20,965 bases of DNA, from positions 1 to 20,965 of the IMG/VR virus record IMGVR_UViG_3300036768_001517; one strand, given 5' to 3'. The notes beneath the pieces are model-generated. The model saw only the letters and a list, made by a program, of their open reading frames with translations. It was not told where the DNA came from and ran no database searches. The DNA is from a virus. Shown here piece by piece: positions 6,557 through 14,287 of this stretch (position 1 is its first letter; every line of letters begins with the position of its first letter). A program made the position numbers and the translations under genes.

Positions 6557-6988
6557 TTAATGAATGCAGTTCTTAAAAAGTTCCGGCGCCCGCTCCAGCT
6601 CGATCCCGAAGGCCGGACGCATAAATGGCCGAGGCCGATAATGCAGGGTCCGCGCTGCGCCGCGCGCGCTTCCGCCATGTTCCAGCAGCTTTGGCACGGG
6701 ACGGCGTCGGCCGTTGAGCGGCACCGGCCCGATGACGACGCCGCGATCAGATTCGTCGTAGGCAAATAAGATGTTGCGGATACTGGCAAACGCGTCGTGT
6801 GTATGGCTCGATGGCGGTTTCCCCGGCTGGCTGATCCGCTTGCGATAGCGGATGCTCGACCTAGCCCGCGTGCGAACGTAGGCTCCGAATCGCGACAACT
6901 GCTTGACCGTCGCGGCTCCGGCGAGCCGAGCGACATGATCGCGATCGAAGAATCGCCCTTGAACAATTTCCAGGCCGAAATCAAGCAT
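6557..6988 (-). CDS. Head-tail joining / minor tail protein, gp10/Z-like
   Basis: This 143-aa protein starts with ATG at 6988, overlapping the end of the upstream gene by 8 nt. It carries LSRFGAYVRTRARSSIRYRK followed by Gly-Lys-Pro-Pro. The pattern of a helix with repeated Arg and a GKPP loop is typical of HK97 gp10-like and Mu gpG-like tail completion proteins. The stretch GVVIGPVPL and the C-terminal RPRPFMRPAFG (the usual xRPFMxPA motif) support this. It would act at the neck to finish the tail or join it to the head. Its place between connector genes and the tube gene fits. Confidence 0.78.
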   Translation of the reverse strand: MLDFGLEIVQGRFFDRDHVARLAGAATVKQLSRFGAYVRTRARSSIRYRKRISQPGKPPSSHTHDAFASIRNILFAYDESDRGVVIGPVPLNGRRRPVPKLLEHGGSARGAARTLHYRPRPFMRPAFGIELERAPELFKNCIH

Positions 6989-7439
6989 CGGCCTTCTGCT
7001 CTTCGTTGCGGTAAGTCACCGTCAGAATCGACGTGAACTGGCGAAATTGCTCCAGGTGCTCTGGATCGAAAAGGGTTGTATGCTCCGTCTTGATCCAGGT
7101 GTAGCTGTTCGCATCGTCGCCCAAGACTCCGAAAGAAATAACATCCTTCAGCTCCTGCATAACGCACATGAGAGCGTCGATCGCGGCCGTGTCGAATGTG
7201 TCGCCGCCTCCCGGATCAAGCTTTTGAATCAGGCCGACGAAAATTTCCCGGTCGGCAAGCTGCGTGGAACGGGAATCGAGCGTCGCCGCGTCGCTTTTAG
7301 GAATCACCAAACACGAAAGAGAATCGACCGACGACTCGCGCTTCAGCAGCGGCAGATAGCCGCGCCTGGCCGTGATTCCAAGACCGGAGTCATTAATCGC
7401 CGCGACCAGCAAATCGGCCAAGTCGATGATCCGCGCCAT
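6981..7439 (-). CDS. Tail completion / terminator-like neck protein
   Basis: This 152-aa protein starts with ATG at 7439 (MARIIDLADLLVAAIND), which overlaps the upstream stop as TAATG. A longer frame to 7490 would overlap the previous gene and is less likely. The N-terminal helix, a central strand (SCLVIPKS), an Asp/Glu-containing helix (AIDALMCVMQELKDVI) and the C-terminal strand SILTVTYRNEE resemble small alpha/beta neck and tail-terminator proteins (gpU-type fold class). Assignment is from context and this pattern; there is no diagnostic motif. Confidence 0.7.
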   Translation of the reverse strand: MARIIDLADLLVAAINDSGLGITARRGYLPLLKRESSVDSLSCLVIPKSDAATLDSRSTQLADREIFVGLIQKLDPGGGDTFDTAAIDALMCVMQELKDVISFGVLGDDANSYTWIKTEHTTLFDPEHLEQFRQFTSILTVTYRNEEQKADA

Positions 7440-7807
7440 TAGGTCACTCGCTTGCTGTGAATCCGCAACCGCAGGCGGCTTGAATCGCAATAGCGAAAGA
7501 CCGCCGCTCCCAACATCGACATGGCCTCGTAGACCAACGTCGATTCGCCAATGGTGCGAGCGAATCTATCGCCCCGCTCCGGCTCGACCGGCCCGCCGCC
7601 GAAATCATAATCGACGGCAGAGACGATAAAATCGACTGACTGCGATTGTTCGATCGTGTCGCCGGCGACTGTCTCGATCGCGCTGGCGCCGATGACGGCC
7701 GGTAGTTCGATAGTCTGTCCGCCGCGCGTCGCCGTGATTGTCTCGCCGGCGACGGCCGCCAGGCTTTGACCGATGGCCGTCGCCGCGATATCGATAATGC
7801 CAGCCAT
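7439..7807 (-). CDS. Head-tail connector protein, FII-like
   Basis: This 122-aa protein starts with ATG at 7807 just after the cement-like gene. Its C-terminal half, with VDFIVSAVDYDF, PERGDRF and YCDSSRLRLRIHSKRV, matches the usual layout of phage head-tail attachment proteins. In these a beta barrel is followed by a P-x-x-GD loop and a final xRIHxK strand (lambda gpFII/gp16 class). The N-terminal half has GETITATRGGQTIELPAV, a beta-rich segment. It would bind the portal or adaptor ring and offer the docking surface for the tail. Its stop overlaps the next start. Confidence 0.75.
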   Translation of the reverse strand: MAGIIDIAATAIGQSLAAVAGETITATRGGQTIELPAVIGASAIETVAGDTIEQSQSVDFIVSAVDYDFGGGPVEPERGDRFARTIGESTLVYEAMSMLGAAVFRYCDSSRLRLRIHSKRVT

Positions 7808-7811
7808 GCGA

Positions 7812-8228
7812 CTAAGCCAGCAGCTCCAGTACCATACTGGCGGCCGACTGGTCGGCCGACTGCGTGCTCGACGGCGTCACCTTGGCCCGGATATACCGCT
7901 TGGTGGTCAGCGGCAGCCGGCCGCGAAATATCCCGCCCGCGTCTCCGGCACCACCGGCACCGGTTTGGGTGCCAAGCGTCAGCGCGGTGGCCGACGTGCC
8001 AAAGTCGGCACTCGTCGAATGTTCCACCGTATAGGTGTTTGACTTGCCGTCGGGAAGCTGGGTCGCGGTGAGGGCCGGGGCCGTAATCACCACGTCAATC
8101 GGAGCTGCGAAATCGCCAAAAGGCGAGTTTTGCGTATCAATGACGTCACTGGCGGCCGTGACGCCGGAAACCGGCATGGCGACCGATTTCTTCAGCAGAG
8201 CGTCTTTCAGATTGCGATTATTAGGCAC
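7812..8228 (-). CDS. Capsid cement / decoration-like protein (Bbp16-like)
   Basis: This 138-aa protein uses GTG at 8228, supported by AGGAGG about 7 nt upstream; no nearby in-frame ATG offers better spacing. The order of elements, with an early SGVTAASDVIDTQN, then IDVVITAPALTATQL, then YTVEHSTSADFG, and ending LELLA, resembles Bbp16-family cement proteins. Those are beta-rich and begin with an 'xSxxxIDxxxN' segment. It would sit on the outer capsid lattice. Unlike lambda, where the decoration gene precedes the capsid gene, this one follows it across a terminator-like hairpin. That should lower its dose relative to the capsid protein. Confidence 0.65.
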   Translation of the reverse strand: MPNNRNLKDALLKKSVAMPVSGVTAASDVIDTQNSPFGDFAAPIDVVITAPALTATQLPDGKSNTYTVEHSTSADFGTSATALTLGTQTGAGGAGDAGGIFRGRLPLTTKRYIRAKVTPSSTQSADQSAASMVLELLA

Positions 8229-8248
8229 GCTTGGCCCTCCTGCGAGTT

Positions 8249-8333
8249 AAAAAGATAAGCAGCCTGCGACGAGCGGGCGTCGCTCACGCTGGTTTTAGGG
8301 CGGTCGCAATGACTCGCAGACTGCGTACTTATC
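8249..8333 (-). terminator. Terminator-like hairpin after the major capsid gene
   Basis: The 116-nt gap between the capsid stop and the cement start contains nested complementary arms. These are GATAAG (8254-8259) with CTTATC (8328-8333), CTGCGA with TCGCAG, and an inner GAGCG/CGCTC with a 5-nt loop. In the transcription direction the outer arm is followed at once by five T. The stem is interrupted, so it may only attenuate. The cement gene has its own AGGAGG just beyond. Confidence 0.55.
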
Positions 8334-8344
8334 CAGCCGATCGC

Positions 8345-9265
8345 TTAAAGCGTCAGGCTTTCGGTGTCAGTGATCGCGTCGGTCACGTAGATCGGCACCC
8401 CGAACGCCTCAGTCGGAACGGGAGCGGGGGCTCCGGTGGCGTTGGTCGCGGTGCGGCTGCTGCGCAATTGTTCGAGGCTACGCCGCGACATAAACAGGGC
8501 ATCGGGCCGGACGCCGGCCTGGAACTTCGCCAGCAATTTTGCGATCAACGCATCGGTGAGCCCCTTGCCGCTGTCGGCCGTCAGCTTCTTGATCCGCCCC
8601 AGATTGCGGACGTTGCCGACCTGCAAGCCAGGATAGAGCGTCAGTTCTTGGACATAAGCGGTGAACGGTTTGCCGTTGGCATCCAATACCCGCTGCTCGC
8701 TGACGTCGGAGAGCGACAGATTGCCGCCGGCGCCGTAGATGAACGCGACGTCCTTGGGGCCGAATTTCACCGCCCAGACGCTGGAGCCAGTGGAAGCAGT
8801 CGTCCCGCCCGCATCGACGACCATGTTCGTCGAGTCGTAAGCCGCCAGCAGACCAGCAAAGCCCTTGCTGTCGCCAGGCGAGCTGGTGCCGTAATAGAAC
8901 TGCGTCGCCAGAGCCTGCATGCTCGCCTCCACCACTGCGGACGCTTCCAGGGCGATGTAGGCTTCGGCGCCATCCTCATAGCGATCGGCAACTGCCTTGT
9001 CGCATTCCCATCGCGGATTAAGGATGAACGTCTCGTACAAGCGGTTTTCGTACACTCCGACGACGCCCGCGTTGCCTTCGTTGGCGCTACGGAAGCCAAC
9101 GGTGGGGACGCCAGTGCGAACGAGCGTCTTATACGACAGCCCGGAAATCGTGCGTGCATAGCCGACTGTGATTTCGGGGTGCGCCTTACTCGCTTCGTCG
9201 ATCAGTCCGGCGACCTGGTCTGCGCCGTTGGCAATGGCGATGGATAGCAGAGTGGGAATTGGCAT
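8345..9265 (-). CDS. Major capsid protein, HK97-fold type
   Basis: This 306-aa protein starts with ATG at 9265, with AAGGA about 11 nt upstream. Position after protease/scaffold and portal, plus length, identify it as the capsid subunit. Sequence features agree: an N-terminal helical arm with ANGADQVAGLIDEAS, RTGVPTVGFRSANEG, and a long spine-like helix (AVVEASMQALATQFYYG). A mid-domain block reads WAVKFGPKDVAFIYG, and the C-terminal MSRRSLEQLR with FGVPIYVTDAIT is the common end of these subunits (helix, then strand 'fGxPIxxTD'). No N-terminal delta domain of HK97 size exists, consistent with a separately made scaffold. It would self-assemble on the nested scaffold and then be matured by the protease. 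Confidence 0.88.
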   Translation of the reverse strand: MPIPTLLSIAIANGADQVAGLIDEASKAHPEITVGYARTISGLSYKTLVRTGVPTVGFRSANEGNAGVVGVYENRLYETFILNPRWECDKAVADRYEDGAEAYIALEASAVVEASMQALATQFYYGTSSPGDSKGFAGLLAAYDSTNMVVDAGGTTASTGSSVWAVKFGPKDVAFIYGAGGNLSLSDVSEQRVLDANGKPFTAYVQELTLYPGLQVGNVRNLGRIKKLTADSGKGLTDALIAKLLAKFQAGVRPDALFMSRRSLEQLRSSRTATNATGAPAPVPTEAFGVPIYVTDAITDTESLTL

Positions 9266-9338
9266 CGTGCAAAATCCTTTTGTGAAAATGAGCCCTGATC
9301 CGATTTATTGAGAGTAATAAACCCGACGAAGAGCTTAA

Positions 9339-9746
9339 TTAGTCCCTTAGCTGGATACCGGCCGCAAATCTGGCCAGACTGTCGCTGCCAACGGCGTTCC
9401 GGAGCCTGGCCACCGTCGCGTCAGATAGCTTGTCAGCTTCGTAAGCGACCGGCGCGGCTTCGCCGCGATTCGCCGCGAGCTGCTTTTTCAGCTCATCTTT
9501 TTCGCGAGTCAGCCTTTCGTTTTCGGCACGCAATTCACCCAGATAGAGCGACTGGGCCTCCGCGAAGCTCTTGCCCTCGGCAAACCAGCGGCCGCCGCGA
9601 TCGCCAAAAGCAGCGAGAAATTGATGGCCCTCCTTGGCCCTTTCAGCCGGCCTGGCGTTCGCCTCGGCGGATGATTCGACGGCCAGCTTGCCGGCCTCCT
9701 GCAACTCGTCCGGCTTCGATTCGGTCGGCTTTGTCTGTTCAGACAT
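9339..9746 (-). CDS. Nested scaffold protein from internal start
   Basis: An in-frame ATG at 9746 (residue 266 of the protease gene, MSEQTKPTESK) is preceded by GAGAAGGAA about 9 nt upstream. It would give a free 135-aa scaffold with the same C terminus. This copies the lambda C/Nu3 arrangement, where the nested product is the abundant scaffold. The segment is acidic, predicted helical, and carries the coiled coil. The start falls exactly at the protease/scaffold domain boundary. Confidence 0.65.
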   Translation of the reverse strand: MSEQTKPTESKPDELQEAGKLAVESSAEANARPAERAKEGHQFLAAFGDRGGRWFAEGKSFAEAQSLYLGELRAENERLTREKDELKKQLAANRGEAAPVAYEADKLSDATVARLRNAVGSDSLARFAAGIQLRD

Positions 9747-10541
9747 GGTTGAGTGTTCCTTCTCTTGCTTGGGCACGATCGCCAGACCATGCCGATCCAA
9801 AAAGCGAGCGATAAATCCGCGAGCGCGATCCGGGTCGATGCCAAGATCGCCGGCCTGCGGCCTTTCGTCAGAAAACCCGAACACGTAGTCGGCTAGCGTT
9901 TCTGCCTCTTCGATCACGCCATCGACGGAGAACAAACCTTCCGGATTGGCCGCCGGATCGCCCACCATATCCACGGCCCGCAATCGCTTCAGGCGAACAT
10001 GCGGATAGTTGTTCACGTTCAGCGGATCGGGGCTTTGAAACGCACTGCCGCCGTGGTCTGAAATAAACTGATCCTCGGCCGCGTAATCGGGCGCAAACGA
10101 AATGCTGGCCCCAAAGCTGGCCGGGTCTTCTTCGGCCCGGTCCATAAGGTAGCCGGCCAGGTCGCCGTCCGGCGTGTGATGGGCGCTCTTGGCGAAATGC
10201 TCATCGGCTCGCACGACGTCGCCGTCGACGAGGGCATTTTTGGTGCGCCCCAAATGCTTCCCTAAGCCGTCGCCCGACAAATCGGGATGCGTATAGCGGC
10301 TCTTGACTCCGGCACCGCTGGCGTTGATCGAATCGGCGACTTGCTGCAAAAACACGCCGTCGATCCACATATCATGCCCGAGGGCTTCGCCCCGCGTGAC
10401 CACGGCGAAACCGCGAATCAGGCCCGCTCCGCGATCGCCGCCCGTGCGGTCGACGGGGCTCTCTTCGCCAGCGGAGAGGCCTTTGGCGATCTTCGTTCGC
10501 AGCAGGCGGGGTCGCTCACGCAACTTGCTGTTGACCGGCAT
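9339..10541 (-). CDS. Prohead protease fused to scaffold
   Basis: This 400-aa protein starts with ATG at 10541 (GGGGA about 7 nt upstream), overlapping the portal end by 26 nt. Residues 35-205 form a prohead serine protease-like domain. A likely catalytic His lies in SRYTHP (His85) and a likely nucleophile Ser in FGASISF (Ser146), followed by AVDMVGDPAANPEGLF, a common end block of such domains. Residues 266-400 are acidic and helical with a coiled coil (LRAENERLTREKDELKKQLA), typical of scaffolds. By family knowledge the protease cleaves the scaffold and itself before packaging. Family assignment (S78 or U35-like) is uncertain. Confidence 0.82.
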   Translation of the reverse strand: MPVNSKLRERPRLLRTKIAKGLSAGEESPVDRTGGDRGAGLIRGFAVVTRGEALGHDMWIDGVFLQQVADSINASGAGVKSRYTHPDLSGDGLGKHLGRTKNALVDGDVVRADEHFAKSAHHTPDGDLAGYLMDRAEEDPASFGASISFAPDYAAEDQFISDHGGSAFQSPDPLNVNNYPHVRLKRLRAVDMVGDPAANPEGLFSVDGVIEEAETLADYVFGFSDERPQAGDLGIDPDRARGFIARFLDRHGLAIVPKQEKEHSTMSEQTKPTESKPDELQEAGKLAVESSAEANARPAERAKEGHQFLAAFGDRGGRWFAEGKSFAEAQSLYLGELRAENERLTREKDELKKQLAANRGEAAPVAYEADKLSDATVARLRNAVGSDSLARFAAGIQLRD

Positions 10542-11958
10542 CGTTATTCCCCACGGGAATCCAGATGGTTTTCATGGTCGAGAGCGGAACGCCGGCTTCC
10601 TCGGCATAGGCCCGCACTCGAGCGTTCTTGTCGATGTTTTCGTAGACGTTGCGGCCGTGTCGCTGGGCGACGTCCTCGTAGTTGTCAAGTGACGAATCGA
10701 TCGCAAAGAGTTCGGCCTGGATTTCTTTTAGGGGATCAAGCCAAGGCATGCCCCGATGAATCCATTCCCATCGGGCATCGAGCGCAGCAATCGGCAGCTT
10801 GCCGTCTTGGACGGCCAAGGACAGCCGCCAGGCAGTCCACCAATCCAGTAGCTCGCGAACATCCTGGCGGACGATTTCGGCCGACTGTTCATACTGGAGA
10901 TACGCCTGCCGCGCGCCGCTATAGTTGGTGAAATCTTCGGAATAGAAGCTGTAGGGGATATTTAGCGCTTTTAGGGCGGCGGCGATAATCGTGCTAGCGA
11001 ATTGCTGAAACTCCAGCGACGGGCTTTGGGCTTCCAGAAAGTCGGCCTGGTCGCCCGGATCGAGGTCAAGCAAAAATGGCCCCCGGCCAAAATCGATCGT
11101 ATAGCCGACATCTTTCTGCTCGCCATCTTCTCCGGCATCGCTGGCCGTCTGCGTAATCTGGCCCAGCGGCTCGCTTGACTCGCGAAAGATTTTCAATCCA
11201 AAGAGCTGGCTAACCTTCATCTTGGCCAGGGCATAGTCGAAACCTTCGTAGGTGTCCCGGAACGAATTGAGCGCCGAAGCGATCTCGGAGATTCCACGCA
11301 CGCAGTCGAACCGCTCGCCGTAAGCCGCGTGAAGATACAAATGGGCGGCCGGCACAATCCGGTCGAGAATAAATCCACCCGTCAACGGGAGCCGTCGGCA
11401 GATGGCGTAGTTCAGCGCTCGGCCGCTGCCGTCGACCTCGACGCCTTCGATCCATTGCCGCAAAACGCGGCCGGCGCTGTCGACTGTTGGCATCCAGTCG
11501 CCAGGCATGCCCAACGGCGTGCGAATGCGATCGCTCTCGATCGCCTGCAGGCGGCCGTCCGCCAGGCGGAGCAGCCCGAGGTCGCCATCAATAACGCGGC
11601 GCGCCTCGGCGAAGCGGATCGCCCGAGCCAGCGAATGACGGCCGGCGACGTCAAACGCCTCCTTTTTCCCAAATTCGCCGATAGATGCTTCGAGTTGCGT
11701 GTCCAGAGCGTCATCGCCGGTTTTCGCCTGAAAGCTGAAGGTCGTCACGTAGTCCAGGTGCCTGGCGATCATCCATTTGGCGATCGCGAAGTTGCGCCGC
11801 ATGTCCCGGGCGTTGGTAATTAGCCGACCTCGATCGCTGCTATTCAGCTCGCGATCTTCGCTACGCAATTTGCTGGCGGGAGCTTTGCGGCGCTGATTCT
11901 CGCGGGCCGCGTCATATCCCAGCCCGACGAATTTGCCAATCGCTCGCAGCAGACTCAT
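10516..11958 (-). CDS. Portal protein, lambda B family
   Basis: This 480-aa protein starts with ATG at 11958, overlapping the joiner stop as ATGA. The N-terminal region has RGRLITNARDMRRNFAIAKW followed by MIARHLDYV, the classical start of lambda-type portals (Arg-Arg-x-Leu...Asn-x-x-x-Ala). Other blocks fit too: GDLGLLRLADGRLQAIESDR, an acidic loop, and KALNIPYSFYSEDFTNYSGA, which matches the 'lgipYe.ls.Df...nySs.R' portal motif. Twelve copies would form the DNA channel at one capsid vertex and bind terminase. Length is near the lambda portal after processing. Context between joiner and protease is as in lambda. Confidence 0.92.
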   Translation of the reverse strand: MSLLRAIGKFVGLGYDAARENQRRKAPASKLRSEDRELNSSDRGRLITNARDMRRNFAIAKWMIARHLDYVTTFSFQAKTGDDALDTQLEASIGEFGKKEAFDVAGRHSLARAIRFAEARRVIDGDLGLLRLADGRLQAIESDRIRTPLGMPGDWMPTVDSAGRVLRQWIEGVEVDGSGRALNYAICRRLPLTGGFILDRIVPAAHLYLHAAYGERFDCVRGISEIASALNSFRDTYEGFDYALAKMKVSQLFGLKIFRESSEPLGQITQTASDAGEDGEQKDVGYTIDFGRGPFLLDLDPGDQADFLEAQSPSLEFQQFASTIIAAALKALNIPYSFYSEDFTNYSGARQAYLQYEQSAEIVRQDVRELLDWWTAWRLSLAVQDGKLPIAALDARWEWIHRGMPWLDPLKEIQAELFAIDSSLDNYEDVAQRHGRNVYENIDKNARVRAYAEEAGVPLSTMKTIWIPVGNNDAGQQQVA

Positions 11959-12179
11959 GGGCTATCTCGCAAGTCGATCGAGACGACGCGCGGCCGGGTA
12001 TTGGTCAGGGCCGCTAGCTTGCGCTGCCAGAAGCCATAGGCTTTTTCCAGGTCCGCGACGCGCACCTCCTGGTTGTCGATGCTGACTTTCGTCAGGCCGG
12101 CGGACGACAACAGTAGGGCCTGGTATTTGGCGACCATCTGCTGAGCGAAAGTCAAATCGTCGATCAGATCGGTAGACAA
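11955..12179 (-). CDS. gpW-like head-tail joining protein
   Basis: This 74-aa protein uses TTG at 12179, supported by AGGA about 9 nt upstream. It sits exactly between terminase and portal, as gpW does in lambda. It shows two helical segments (LTFAQQMVAKYQALLLSS and VADLEKAYGFWQRKLAAL) around a short hairpin with VSIDNQEV, the gpW alpha+beta plan. It would bind under the portal to stabilise packaged DNA and allow the connector to attach. Its stop overlaps the portal start. Confidence 0.75.
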   Translation of the reverse strand: MSTDLIDDLTFAQQMVAKYQALLLSSAGLTKVSIDNQEVRVADLEKAYGFWQRKLAALTNTRPRVVSIDLRDSP

Positions 12180-12189
12180 TCGCTTAATC

Positions 12190-14238
12190 CTAAAAGTAGG
12201 TGACTCGTGGCCGCTGCCGTTTTCTCATCCGAATCGACCGTTCGCGGTGGACGGCCAGGCTAATGCCCTGGATCGCCGCTCCGACGGCACAGCCGACCAG
12301 GCAATCAAACCAATGGTTGTCTGGCTTGTGTGGTCGCAACGTCCACTCTTCGACCGTGCGGCCGTGAGCCGTCACCGCCGCAGGCGTCTCGGCCGTCAAA
12401 TGGTCGGCAATCAAGGCGTGTTTATTGGGCGACGCGTTAAAAAGCGTCAGGCTGCCGGGATCGCCAAGCGCGGTCGAAAGCCGCCTGAAAACGAAACTTT
12501 TCCAATAATTGGCGTCGAAAAGCACATGGCGAATCACCTTGCCGGCACTTGTCGGCGGAATCCGCCAATTGAGGCCGCGTCGCTCGCCGATCTTCGGCTT
12601 GTTTTCGTTCAGCCCTCGGCTGGCCGCGCGGACAAACTGGCCGTGACTCGGCATCACAAGGCCTGGAAACTTTGACTGCCCGCAGAATTTGTAGATCGTT
12701 TCCGTCGAGTCGCCCCAGTTGGCGTCAATCAAGAGCCGCTCGATCGTCAGTGCGCTACCGTCCTGGCGATTCCAGCGAGCCTCTGCCAGAGATTCGACCA
12801 ACTCGGTAAGTCCTGCGAACAAGGCTCCCTCGAAGCCGGCGCCGGAGTATCGTTGCCCGAGCGTCTTGCGAAGGTCACGGAGCGTGAACCGGTCGCGTCC
12901 CTGGTCGGGGTGCGCGCCATAATCAAGCACGTAGCCGGTAAAGTCGTCAGCCCAACCGCAGACGGCCCAAAAAAGTACATCTTTCTGAACATCGATGAAA
13001 GCGGTCGCTTTGATCGCGTCTTGCGGAACAACTCGCCGCGGATACCCATTGATCTTGCGAACAATCTCATCGACCGAAAGTACCGCCCCTTCGGCCGTGG
13101 TGCTCGGCAGAGGGTCGTTCTGAAACTCGCTGGCAAAGACTTCCGGGCCATCATCGATCAGTGCGTTGTACGCGTGCTGGATCGCCGAAATTTCCGTCTC
13201 GTCGTCGTAGCAGTGCTCCCAGCTGACGACCGCCCCGGCATCCATCGCCGCTCGGTTGTCACGATAAAACTCGGTCGCTCGCTCGTGGGCCAATTTTTGC
13301 GACTGCGGGTCTTCGGTGTCGTAGCTGGTCCGCAGTTCGGCGTAGTCCTTGAGCCACAACGAGTCGTGCTTGTCCGCCCAGCGGCGGACCATCTTGATTC
13401 GTTCACCTTGCCAAGCGGCGTGCTTTTTCGGGTCGAGGAGCTGATCGACCAAGTCGTCCGGCTCGATGACCGTGGCGTTCATCACCACGGCCAGCGATTT
13501 GTTATGGCCGCCCGCTTTCAGTATCGACTTATGGATGATCTTAAGCCGCTTGCTAACCTGAAGCGGGCTGGCCGCCGATTCGTCGGTCTGCGGATCGTCG
13601 ATGATGACGAAATCGGGCCGCTGCTGAACGCCATCGGGGCGTTTGTATTTCATTCCCCGGCTGGCGCCGGTCAGGCCGTGGGCACAGAGGATCGCCCCGC
13701 TGGCAATCGAGCCTGCGATCGACGGTAAGACGACCGTGTTGGCAGTCCAGCGGAGCTTGGTCAACTGCCCGCGATAGCTCTGACTGTGCTGGCGCTGCGG
13801 CTTCCCCTCCAGGCAGCGGATCGCGTAGCAAACTTCCGGGAAGTCGGCCAGCAACAAATCGTTGCCTTCCAGTTCCCGCTTAATGGAATCAATGTTTGCG
13901 TCGGCCGAGGCCTGGTCGCCGCCGAAGATGGGCACGAATTTTCGGTGCCCATAGATCGTCGCCCAGATGGCCGAGTTTTCGCTGATCGTCGTCTTGGCAA
14001 AGCCGCGATAGACGGCATTGACGAAGCGGCCGCCCTCGAGGACGCATCGCTGGATGCGCTCGATTACGCGCACGTGGTCGCCAGAAAATGGCTTCAGTCC
14101 AGTGCTATTCGGAAAGTACGTAGTAAGAAATAGTAGCAGGTTTTTCTGGCACGCCGCGCGGCGCTCGCGGTCTTCGACTTCCGGCAGCTCGCCGATGTCG
14201 GCGACGCTTTCCGTCTGCTCGCGGCTCTTGCGAGCCAT
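12190..14238 (-). CDS. Terminase large subunit
   Basis: This 682-aa protein has its start set at ATG 14238 (MARKSREQTE). Upstream in-frame codons to 14379 run back into the preceding gene. The ATPase domain shows a Walker A-like VYRGFAKTT at 77-85 and a Walker B DFVIIDDPQ at 209-217. The nuclease domain begins with FIDVQKDVLFWAVCGW (Asp as metal ligand) and continues to LLIDANWG and the C-terminal KPDNHWFDCLVG, whose Asp fits a third ligand. The DVQ...GW pattern resembles GpA-type terminases. It would cut concatemers and drive DNA into the prohead. No small terminase is recognisable next to it; the upstream neighbour is the fibre-like gene. The Shine-Dalgarno is weak. Confidence 0.9.
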   Translation of the reverse strand: MARKSREQTESVADIGELPEVEDRERRAACQKNLLLFLTTYFPNSTGLKPFSGDHVRVIERIQRCVLEGGRFVNAVYRGFAKTTISENSAIWATIYGHRKFVPIFGGDQASADANIDSIKRELEGNDLLLADFPEVCYAIRCLEGKPQRQHSQSYRGQLTKLRWTANTVVLPSIAGSIASGAILCAHGLTGASRGMKYKRPDGVQQRPDFVIIDDPQTDESAASPLQVSKRLKIIHKSILKAGGHNKSLAVVMNATVIEPDDLVDQLLDPKKHAAWQGERIKMVRRWADKHDSLWLKDYAELRTSYDTEDPQSQKLAHERATEFYRDNRAAMDAGAVVSWEHCYDDETEISAIQHAYNALIDDGPEVFASEFQNDPLPSTTAEGAVLSVDEIVRKINGYPRRVVPQDAIKATAFIDVQKDVLFWAVCGWADDFTGYVLDYGAHPDQGRDRFTLRDLRKTLGQRYSGAGFEGALFAGLTELVESLAEARWNRQDGSALTIERLLIDANWGDSTETIYKFCGQSKFPGLVMPSHGQFVRAASRGLNENKPKIGERRGLNWRIPPTSAGKVIRHVLFDANYWKSFVFRRLSTALGDPGSLTLFNASPNKHALIADHLTAETPAAVTAHGRTVEEWTLRPHKPDNHWFDCLVGCAVGAAIQGISLAVHRERSIRMRKRQRPRVTYF

Positions 14239-14287
14239 GCGCTCGCGATGCGACTGGCCAGCGAGCTTTCGGGATGCGACTGCCGGC

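Noticed and set aside
8231-9247. 338-codon plus-strand ORF opposite the capsid gene
   Set aside because: It is an antisense shadow; the capsid protein on the other strand has the expected size, ribosome site and position.
12853-13728. 291-codon plus-strand ORF opposite terminase
   Set aside because: It is a GC-driven antisense frame inside the terminase gene, whose Walker and nuclease motifs are plain.
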